64,000 nt of DNA, taken from assembly GCA_039105265.1 (NCBI GenBank), contig JAPFFF010000001.1, forward strand, positions 4,278,001 through 4,342,000, read 5' to 3'. Origin of the DNA: Tritrichomonas musculus. Lineage: Eukaryota; Parabasalia; Tritrichomonadida; Tritrichomonadidae. A program made the translations under genes and the position numbers. Each line of letters begins with the position of its first letter. Positions within the stretch are counted from its first letter, which is position 1. Below, piece by piece: positions 57,553 through 64,000 of the stretch. The notes below the pieces were generated by a model. That model saw only the letters and a program-made list of their open reading frames with translations, was not told the DNA's origin and did no database searches.

Positions 57553-58707
57553 TTAAATGTATTTCATAATTTTATCTGGTATTGGTTTGCCCTCAACCTT
57601 TTGACCTGCTTTAATTTGTCGTTCATAATTTTTCTTTTGTTCCAACCAATATTGTCTTTCTGCTGTACCAAGTACTAATGGATTACCTCTCCTTACATCT
57701 CTAATAGTTTGTCTAGCAAAGGCATCATCACCTTCGACTCCTTCCCATTTTAAATCATACTTACCAGTATCTTCATCAAAGTTATATATTTTTTCAATAA
57801 TACCTTCTTTACCTTCATTTAGTCTTTCAGCTACTTTAATCCTTTTGTCTCTTGTCCTTAACAACCTATATCCAGGGAATGAACTAGTTGAACCATCTTT
57901 GGACTTGACCACAAACTGGTTACCTTTTTGTGAGTCAACTATATAAGACTCATTGGACAAATTACTTCTTCTTTTACCAAATGGTTCTTTTTCGAGTACT
58001 AACCTGACCTTCTCACCTGGATTAAAATGGTATGGATTAATGCGTGCATTCTTTTGTATGTACTTTATTTCATCCTCTGGAGTAATATCATTAGGTGCTT
58101 TATTATCTAAAGACCTATGAGGAGAGTTGTTATATATGTTGACCAAATCATGCATCTCCTTTGGTTGAATAAACCTATTTTCACCAATAGCATCTCTTAT
58201 GGTTCTCATAAACCTATTAATAATGCCAAGTACATTATGGTTATTCTCAGTTGTTGTTCGGTATTTTATGTTCTTCTCTCTCATGAAGTCTAAGACTGTT
58301 GATGATAAATATGCTGCATCCTCATCACTTGTTATCGAATATACATGAGGTACATCATTAACAAATTTATGAAGTGCTGTTAATACTTCTCTTGCTCCTT
58401 TACCATTCATAGGATATGCATATGCTTTTCTGGTGTTGATATTGATGAACATTAGATAATTCAACCCACCTGCCTCTTTATTATTAATGAAGGTATCCAT
58501 TTGATAACCATGAGGATGTTTGGATACAATAGGTATAAATTGTGCTTTTGGTACTCTCTTATCATGTACTACTCTTTCATCAAAGTATTTCTTTGCTTCT
58601 TCTTCATTTAGATTCTCTTGTTTTGCCATGCTAAGGTATTTGTCCAAGGTCTTCCATTTAGCTTTGTTGTATAATTTTTCATATGGGCTTGGTTCTTCTT
58701 TACTCAT
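57553..58707 (-). CDS. INT: Polinton retrovirus-type integrase
   Basis: A 384-aa protein. The rve core (about 60-195) has the first Asp in YQMDTFINNK, the second in YSITSDEDAAYLSS, and the following helix ENNHNVLGIINRFMRTIRD, as in the integrases of trichomonad Polintons. A dimer-pair region NSPHRSLDNKAPNDITPEDE follows. The C-terminal part has an SH3-like segment (PGEKVRLVLEK) and a chromo-like segment (DEDTGKYDLKWEGVEGDDAF, about 315-335). It joins element ends to host DNA and makes the short target repeat. It sits between ATPase and minor-capsid candidate in a tightly packed run, 6 bp from the next gene. Confidence 0.93.
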   Translation of the reverse strand: MSKEEPSPYEKLYNKAKWKTLDKYLSMAKQENLNEEEAKKYFDERVVHDKRVPKAQFIPIVSKHPHGYQMDTFINNKEAGGLNYLMFININTRKAYAYPMNGKGAREVLTALHKFVNDVPHVYSITSDEDAAYLSSTVLDFMREKNIKYRTTTENNHNVLGIINRFMRTIRDAIGENRFIQPKEMHDLVNIYNNSPHRSLDNKAPNDITPEDEIKYIQKNARINPYHFNPGEKVRLVLEKEPFGKRRSNLSNESYIVDSQKGNQFVVKSKDGSTSSFPGYRLLRTRDKRIKVAERLNEGKEGIIEKIYNFDEDTGKYDLKWEGVEGDDAFARQTIRDVRRGNPLVLGTAERQYWLEQKKNYERQIKAGQKVEGKPIPDKIMKYI

Positions 58708-58713
58708 TTATTT

Positions 58714-59718
58714 TTAAATAAACATCTTATCGTATTGAAGGAATTGCATTTCGATAACAAATGAATCTTTAGGAGGTAGTTTGGTTGGACAATTATAATG
58801 TGCATCACTATAGAAGTCTATCCAAAACCTTTGGTCCATTGAGTTTAACTTGAAGTACTTAATAGGACTATATTCAACATCACTATCTCCAATATAGTTA
58901 TGCAATGCTTGTTCACCAATAGATGAATATATTTTACATGGATGTCTGTCCCATACATTATCAAATACCAACCTCTTACTTAAAGTTGAATACTTCTTAG
59001 GGTTATTTTGATAAGCTCCTGTGCCTATATTAAACACATCTGCAAAGTCCTCATTCCAATCACCAATTTGGAAAAAATTGATAAATTGGCTTGAATCTTC
59101 CTCTATATTATCATTATTTTTGGTATATATAATTTCATGAAAACCATCTTTATCATAATATCCATCTGTTTGTATATCTCGATATGCAATTAATGAATCA
59201 TTTTGGGAAAATGCATTTCCATATTGTCCATGCATAGCTATCCAAGATTTCATCGCGGTGTTGACAGCATCAAAGAACCCTCTTAAGTCCCCTTCCTCTG
59301 ACACCCAATCAATAACATCAAAATTTGCTATCCATTTCCAAGTAGGCTCTTTTTCATATTCTACTTTGAGCTCGTCCTGGTAGAATTTATCAACTAGTTC
59401 TTGAGTTAAAATAGGGTCGTTTATATTTCCTCCATGTAAAACAAAGTAGGATTTTTGAACTTTAAATATAGTCACATTAAATTCTAATTTGCGTCTTCTC
59501 TTAATGATATGCGCTGAACGAACACCAACAATAGATTCCCCTTTGTTTGCAGTTGACCATTCTGGTGGGAAATTAAACCAATACCTATTGAACTTAGCTT
59601 TATCATGTTGAGCATCCTCAAGGAAGTAGGCTGTTTCGATTGGAAGAGGTGTATTACCATCATTAACTATATTATCTCGATTAGGATATAAAGTGTTAAC
59701 ACTTGGTGGTAATTCCAT
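58714..59718 (-). CDS. Polinton minor capsid (penton) candidate (334 aa)
   Basis: A 334-aa protein. N-terminal MELPPSVNTLYPNRDN and NRYWFNFPPEWSTANKGES lead into strands IVGVRSAHIIKRRRKLEFNV. The C-terminal stretch (DQRFWIDFYSDAHYNC, then FVIEMQFLQYDKMFI) closes like a jelly-roll strand pair. The form YW.N.PPEW....G...GVRS resembles the N-terminal region of minor capsid proteins of Polintons, by eye only. It includes a DIQTD segment that weakly resembles an LC8 motif. Position between integrase and protease is usual for virion genes. Confidence 0.45.
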   Translation of the reverse strand: MELPPSVNTLYPNRDNIVNDGNTPLPIETAYFLEDAQHDKAKFNRYWFNFPPEWSTANKGESIVGVRSAHIIKRRRKLEFNVTIFKVQKSYFVLHGGNINDPILTQELVDKFYQDELKVEYEKEPTWKWIANFDVIDWVSEEGDLRGFFDAVNTAMKSWIAMHGQYGNAFSQNDSLIAYRDIQTDGYYDKDGFHEIIYTKNNDNIEEDSSQFINFFQIGDWNEDFADVFNIGTGAYQNNPKKYSTLSKRLVFDNVWDRHPCKIYSSIGEQALHNYIGDSDVEYSPIKYFKLNSMDQRFWIDFYSDAHYNCPTKLPPKDSFVIEMQFLQYDKMFI

Positions 59719-59742
59719 TTCGAGTTGAATAAAAAGTCTTTA

Positions 59743-61314
59743 TTAATATACAACACCTGTTTCTAATTCATTGTTTTGAAGTTCTCGAAGTATTCTCTTT
59801 CTAATATCTGGTATATTGCGTTGTTTAAACTTACCATTTCCTTCATGCAAAAAGGTACGACAAGATTCCATTAGAAACACTCCACAATCCTTGTTATTCC
59901 TTTGACTAGGTACATCATAATATTTTGCTTTTAACTTACCTGTTCCTGAAATATTGATCCACTTATTAAGTGTCTTTACCTCTGGTGCCATTGACTTATT
60001 CTCAGAGTCATAGCATTCGATTATTTTCTTTGGATATCGAACAATACATAAAACCCAATGTTCTCCATCTGAGCAAATGGGGACAAATACTTTATCGAAA
60101 TGTGTAAATGACTGTTTACCTGAGATAGGACTTTTCATCAGTTCATGTATTTTTTCCATATCATTAGTCTCATATGCCATAGAAAGGAGGGTATAAAATG
60201 CAGTAGGTACAACCAATATTTTCTTTTTATCAAACTCTGCTTCATTTTGACCAGGTTGTTTATTCAATCTCTTTCCTTTGTTATATAGAAGTTTCAAGTA
60301 GTCATCAATAACATCTTCTTCTATATTTTCATCATTGACTAAACTCCTCCAATCATGAATTTTATGACGTCTTTGGTCTACTGTAAACTCTCCTGTCTTC
60401 TGTGGTGTCATACGGGGTTCTCTTGGAGGAGGACTAGTACCTCGAGAGGTATGTGATGATGGAAACTGTGGAGGTGGTGATGAAGGAGGAGGAGGTGGTG
60501 GAGGTGGAGGTGAATGAGAAGGAGGAGGAGGTGGAGGTGAAGGTGAACGAGGTCGTTTTGATTTTTTCTTATGTTGTTTTGATTTTTTCTTAGGTCTATC
60601 ATCCTCGTCTAAATTTGTACTACTTTGAAGTAAAAGTTGAATTCTGTTTTGATTTTGGTCCCTTGTTGGTGGCTCAACATTTGTGGGTCGGTTCCTACCG
60701 ATTTTCCTAAGGTTAAGATGATAATCATTTCGATTTAAAGTTGGAGGTCTGGGTAATGGAGCCAATTCTGGTATATCATCTGTTTGAATACCTCTAGTTT
60801 TATATTCTTTCTTATCACTTTTCAATGTTCTTTCTTTCATCTGCTCTCTCAGTTCTCTAGCTGCTTGTTTTTCCTCCTCAGTCTTCATTCGAGATATCCT
60901 TATGTTGATAATATCATAATGTAATTTTATCTCTGTTAATATACCTTGATCTGATTCTTGGAGAGTATATTGATATGGCTTTAATACTGTTATGTAATGC
61001 CCATGTTCATCTTTATCATCTTGATTTTTCTTAATCGCAAACACGCAACCTGTAAATTTTGCTCTTGGTTTCTCTCTCTTGAGTCTATTAGCAAATTCAA
61101 GTACGTCTTTAAAAGCTATACTAGTATTTAAATATGTCTCATATAATTTTTGTAGATTTATTTGATTATTAGAGAACTTCCATATAGTTTGACCCAAACC
61201 TCTTGTTAATCTTGCAACATCTCTATCAACTAGTTTAGGTCGAAATTTAATAGTACCTTGTAATAGTTGTATTTTATTGTTAGGTTTAGTTTGTGTACCT
61301 ACATCACTTGTCAT
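59743..61314 (-). CDS. PRO: Polinton Ulp1/adenain-type cysteine protease with long N-terminal extension
   Basis: A 523-aa protein. The C-terminal about 200 residues form the C48/C5-like protease: His in GEHWVLCIVRYP (about 418), Asp in IECYDSENKS (about 435), and Cys in NNKDCGVFLMES (about 478) with a preceding Gln (SQRNN). Such proteases mature capsid proteins in adenoviruses and Polintons. The N-terminal about 310 residues are unusual. They have a start MTSDVGTQTKPN and a second YKTRGIQTDDIPEL (about 172), both LC8-like motifs; a Lys/Glu helix; KSKQHKKKSKRPRSPSPPPP; and a Pro-rich run. The extension may tether or localise the enzyme. Late-type 5' flank (ATTTGATTTTTAAATG). Confidence 0.88.
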   Translation of the reverse strand: MTSDVGTQTKPNNKIQLLQGTIKFRPKLVDRDVARLTRGLGQTIWKFSNNQINLQKLYETYLNTSIAFKDVLEFANRLKREKPRAKFTGCVFAIKKNQDDKDEHGHYITVLKPYQYTLQESDQGILTEIKLHYDIINIRISRMKTEEEKQAARELREQMKERTLKSDKKEYKTRGIQTDDIPELAPLPRPPTLNRNDYHLNLRKIGRNRPTNVEPPTRDQNQNRIQLLLQSSTNLDEDDRPKKKSKQHKKKSKRPRSPSPPPPPPSHSPPPPPPPPPSSPPPQFPSSHTSRGTSPPPREPRMTPQKTGEFTVDQRRHKIHDWRSLVNDENIEEDVIDDYLKLLYNKGKRLNKQPGQNEAEFDKKKILVVPTAFYTLLSMAYETNDMEKIHELMKSPISGKQSFTHFDKVFVPICSDGEHWVLCIVRYPKKIIECYDSENKSMAPEVKTLNKWINISGTGKLKAKYYDVPSQRNNKDCGVFLMESCRTFLHEGNGKFKQRNIPDIRKRILRELQNNELETGVVY

Positions 61315-61380
61315 TTAAAAATCAAATAAAAGAAAGAAGGAGAAGATGTTGTTTATTTCATTTTTTTGTTTTCTGTATAA

Positions 61381-61644
61381 ATGGCTTATTTCATGACCAT
61401 AAAAGAGCGTATATATATCCTCTATAAAATAGTGTCTTACCTCTATGATTATAGATGTGAGACTAATGAGGGAGTATGTAATATTTTAATTAATAAGATA
61501 AAAGAGTTAGCTGCTGAGTATTTCGAACCTGAATTTCTTGGTGTAATGATGAAAGATGGTGATTTGGAATTTATCGACCAAATAGAACATTTTGCCTTTG
61601 AGTTCTTAGAGTACCAAATATCTAATCTGCCCTCGCATTTATAA
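61381..61644 (+). CDS. Polinton small helical protein (87 aa)
   Basis: An 87-aa, all-helical acidic protein: MAYFMTIKERIYILYKIVSY, NEGVCNILINKIKELAAEYF, DLEFIDQIEHFAFEFLEYQ. No known family; it could be a small regulator or adaptor. TCATT at 61358-61362 lies 18 bases before the ATG, the early-type element. Its 3' end overlaps the HNH gene's 3' end by 23 bp, convergently. It is divergent from the protease gene. Confidence 0.55.
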   Translation: MAYFMTIKERIYILYKIVSYLYDYRCETNEGVCNILINKIKELAAEYFEPEFLGVMMKDGDLEFIDQIEHFAFEFLEYQISNLPSHL

Positions 61645-61957
61645 TTTTGGGCATATCCCTGTTATAGTTACTATCAGTTGGGGTTATCCATCTTAAGTTG
61701 CTTAGATGGTAGTCAGCCCTATTCCTATTGATATGGTCTACCTCTATTTTATGTTGTGGGTCATCATTAGGTATGAACTGTCTTGCTATAAGTACATGTT
61801 TCAAGTAGTAGTTGCCATTTAGACATACTCGTATATACCCCTTTATATGTTTTGCATCTTTGCATATAAAATGATTACTCTTACGTCTTATAGTAAAGGG
61901 GTACCTATTCAGTATCTCATAGTCGTTAGTAAAGCCTTTGAGTGGCACAAATGACAT
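61622..61957 (-). CDS. HNH homing-endonuclease-like protein within the Polinton
   Basis: A 111-aa protein of the NUMOD4/HNH_3 type. The N-terminal EILNRYPFTIRRKSNHF resembles a NUMOD4 lead. The HNH core reads LKHVLIARQFIPND, then KIEVDHINRNRADYHLSNLR with the first His in VDHINRN and the closing NLRWITPTDSNYN. These nucleases nick or cut DNA at specific sites and are common in phage and large-virus genomes as selfish genes. Here it stands alone, not in an intron or intein that I can see, near the right terminal repeat. Its start codon faces the 100-aa gene across a spacer holding AATGATTCATT. Confidence 0.85.
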   Translation of the reverse strand: MSFVPLKGFTNDYEILNRYPFTIRRKSNHFICKDAKHIKGYIRVCLNGNYYLKHVLIARQFIPNDDPQHKIEVDHINRNRADYHLSNLRWITPTDSNYNRDMPKIINARAD

Positions 61958-61971
61958 TTACTCACTTTTTA

Positions 61972-61982
61972 AATGATTCATT
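61972..61982. promoter_or_regulatory. Palindromic double initiator AATGATTCATT
   Basis: An 11-base palindrome that gives TCATT on both strands, 14-16 bases before the HNH start (minus) and the 100-aa gene start (plus). This is a compact bidirectional early-type promoter. Confidence 0.45.
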
Positions 61983-61998
61983 TCATTTTTATTTTCGT

Positions 61999-62301
61999 AT
62001 GAACAAGTGGGGGAAAATCATTGTTGATAGAATTGATAATAATGAACATCGTCATTATCCTCTTGATGACAAAGAAAGAAACATTACCAAGTTCCCAAAG
62101 AAAAAAAAGCGAGTGGGCTTGTATAAAAACTATAAGGAACATCAAGAAGAAGAAGAAGAAGAAATGTTTATAGTGACAGAGTGTCATTTTATTCCCTATG
62201 AATATAAAGAGATAGGTGTTCAAACTGAAGACCTTTGGGATGTAGGTGTTCAAACTAATGCTGAACTACCTCATATAGAAGAACTACTTAGTAAAATCTA
62301 A
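61999..62301 (+). CDS. Polinton protein with two tandem LC8-type motifs (100 aa)
   Basis: From the ATG at 61999 (MNKWGKIIVDRIDNNEH), chosen because TCATT lies at 61978-61982; an in-frame ATG at 61951 would overlap the HNH gene's start. The protein is mostly charged and flexible (KFPKKKKRVGLYKNYKEH, then a Glu run). Near the end it carries EIGVQTEDLWDVGVQTNAEL, two GVQT motifs ten residues apart, the spacing typical of multivalent LC8 ligands. It ends in a short helix IEELLSKI. Last gene before the right terminal repeat. The function is unknown; an adaptor to the dynein light chain is an inference. Confidence 0.55.
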   Translation: MNKWGKIIVDRIDNNEHRHYPLDDKERNITKFPKKKKRVGLYKNYKEHQEEEEEEMFIVTECHFIPYEYKEIGVQTEDLWDVGVQTNAELPHIEELLSKI

Positions 62302-62327
62302 CTTCTTTTATTTTAATTTTTGTTGTA

Positions 62328-62572
62328 GTAGGTACGAGATTCTCGGGGCAGGTACCTGTGCCGTTTCATAGATGGGCGGTTGTGGGGTGGGGTACCTGTG
62401 CCGTTTCATTGATGGGGAGCAGTAGTGAGAACAAGAATATTTTTTTCTTTTCTTTTCTTTTTTTCTTTTTTCTTTTCTTTTCTTTTTCTTTTCTTTTCTT
62501 TTTCTTTTATGACGAGTTCGTGTTGACGCGTGGGGTGCCAGCCCCAGCGGAAACCGACTCGTATATACTACT
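62328..62572. repeat. Polinton right terminal inverted repeat, 245 bp
   Basis: The inverse of 37086-37330, with no difference found by eye. Here the A/G tract reads as a C/T tract, at about 62443-62510. Confidence 0.95.
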
Positions 62573-62577
62573 TACGA
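62573..62577. repeat. Polinton target-site repeat (right), TACGA
   Basis: It directly follows the right terminus and matches 37081-37085. Confidence 0.75.
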
Positions 62578-64000
62578 AATATGAAAAAAGGCCATTTTAG
62601 ATGCTTTACCATAAGATAATTGGGAAAAAATGCTTATAATATTTAAGTTAAAATTTAAACACATATGATATAATTTTTTTTTTTTTTATAAGATGCAATC
62701 AACTTCATTTCTTGGAATCAACCAATATTTAATTGAAATATATACATAAAATTGAGAACTTATCGTCATTTTCATATTGAAAATTAAAAGCTTAAATAGC
62801 AAAAAATTGATGGACCATCTCAATAAGGGAAGGATATATAATATACATAATAGATTTATAAAGGTAACTATAAAATAATTTCAAATTTTTATGCGTAACA
62901 ATTTTTTGTATTTTTATTTTTTTGTTTAAACAGGAATTATTCAATTTTTCCACACAATTTATAATGGTTCAAAATGGTAGACTAAAAACTGTTTTATATT
63001 GGCGATAACCGATTTTTAAAATGACCAATGATTTTTGAATGATGTTCGTTTTTTTTTTTTTAAAACGATTAATAAAATTTTAATACGTTTTTTCATCAGA
63101 CGATTTCAAATATTCTTTGGTAAAAGATAAAGAAATGTCGATTTAAATCTTTATATTGCCATCAAATAATGATGAATTACATATTGAGAAAATGTAACGT
63201 ATGCTACTTTTCTTGGTAAACGATATTTTTTATATTTTTTAATAGAATCTTTTAAAAACGGATTAAAGCATAACTCAATTACCGAAGTATTCGAATATTT
63301 ACTGTATTATTTGAACCAATTATAATTTGTGTTTTCATTACTATCAAATTGTTAAAATTTTGAAATATCTTTTTTTAACTTACTTGTTGCTAAATTATTC
63401 ACCAGAGTTACCGTACCTTTCTATCTCAAAACTAAAGTTTCTCTATATATTTGTTAAAATAATGAATTTATTTAATCTCTTGATAAAAAATCAAAAAAGT
63501 TTTTGTTTTAGCATACCAATATGTAATATATTTTATTACATTATCGTTTTGAAGTTTCTGATATAAACCTTCTCATAATGATTGAAATAATGTTAGATTA
63601 AGATTCTAAATATATTATTCAATTATTCAGACAAATTCAAATTTTGAAAGAAAATATACTAAATTAAAAACTTTAATATCTTAAAACGTTACGCATAATT
63701 TTTTTATTTAATAAATAAATATTTGTATAATTATAATAATTAATTTTAAAAATTATTTATATTATAAATTAATCCGATGTTAGTTAGTTTCAGACGGTCT
63801 AAAAAAACTGGAACCAAAAAGTCAGTGCCACCAAATAAGTTATCAAAAAGTTTTATATATGTTTAATAATACAAATTAAGCCAACTATAGCATTTAGACT
63901 CCCAAGACCGATATCACCAAATGCACATCCGATGCATCATACCATGAATTGCAAGATTTTTCCAATTTAATCATGCTTTTATAAAATCGCATATCTTTGA
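62578..64000. other. Intergenic, AT-rich flank
   Basis: AT-rich DNA with A/T runs. The last about 220 bp (from about 63780) is less AT-rich and may be the decayed edge of a gene on the minus strand, but no frame is long enough to support a call. Short frames here look like chance. Confidence 0.45.

Larger units (their letters stand above)
37086..62572. mobile_element. Polinton/Maverick element, about 25.5 kb, looks whole and young
   Basis: The element starts AGTAGTATATACGAG and ends with its inverse. The 245-bp terminal inverted repeats appear identical, and a TACGA direct repeat flanks them. It carries the full Polinton gene set: protein-primed DNA polymerase B, integrase, packaging ATPase, Ulp1-like protease and major capsid, plus about 16 other genes, most on the minus strand. 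The composition (about 30-35% GC) is distinct from the surrounding desert. Matching terminal repeats and a visible target repeat imply recent insertion. Elements of this family are common in trichomonads. I count no obvious breaks in the core genes. Confidence 0.96.

Noticed and set aside
63327-63566. 79-aa Phe/Ile/Leu-rich frame in the right flank
   Set aside because: Composition follows AT-rich DNA; no domain or initiator support.

Overview
The window looks like a contig from a parabasalid protist, most likely a Tritrichomonas-type trichomonad. Four things point there. The host genes have no visible introns. The intergenic DNA is extremely AT-rich. Several genes have a TCAYW initiator-like element 9-20 bases before the ATG, as known from Trichomonas vaginalis. 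A large Polinton/Maverick and an IS1595/Merlin-type transposase are present. The species call is an inference; the sequence shows no species marker.

Layout. 1-2180: a less AT-rich patch with a divergent pair of unrecognised genes, one running off the left edge, followed by a GC-rich non-coding tail. 3.4-24.7 kb: a host gene block holding a GCN2-like pseudokinase, an HMG-box protein, an endosulfine-like protein, TAF6, a 1342-aa protein with calponin-homology-like repeats, an HRD1-like RING ligase, a small membrane protein, exportin-1 (CRM1), a type I ER-type membrane protein, tRNA-Thr(UGU), a class I histone deacetylase and an MFS transporter. 24.7-37.1 kb: a gene desert rich in decayed or non-autonomous elements, with one open, GC-richer IS1595/Merlin-type transposase gene, a 412-bp tandem repeat and a 119-bp repeat. 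37086-62572: a whole-looking Polinton of about 25.5 kb with 245-bp terminal inverted repeats that look identical and a flanking TACGA target repeat, so a recent insertion. 62.6-64 kb: AT-rich DNA without a convincing gene.

The Polinton carries 21 gene calls. These include protein-primed DNA polymerase B, integrase, FtsK/HerA-type packaging ATPase, Ulp1/adenain-type cysteine protease, a likely double-jelly-roll major capsid protein, minor-capsid candidates, a small Gly-rich protein resembling adenovirus pVI, two giant related proteins with coiled-coil ends, and an HNH endonuclease.

The most interesting observations lie in this element. (1) Its genes fall into two 5'-flank classes. Polymerase and accessory genes have the host-like TCAYW element. 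Most morphogenesis genes instead have an oligo-T tract, a short spacer and TAAATG or TAAAATG at the start codon, which resembles poxvirus late promoters. (2) Three of its proteins carry in total five GVQTE-like motifs that match the dynein light chain LC8 binding pattern. (3) Two divergent spacers look like compact bidirectional promoters, one of each class.
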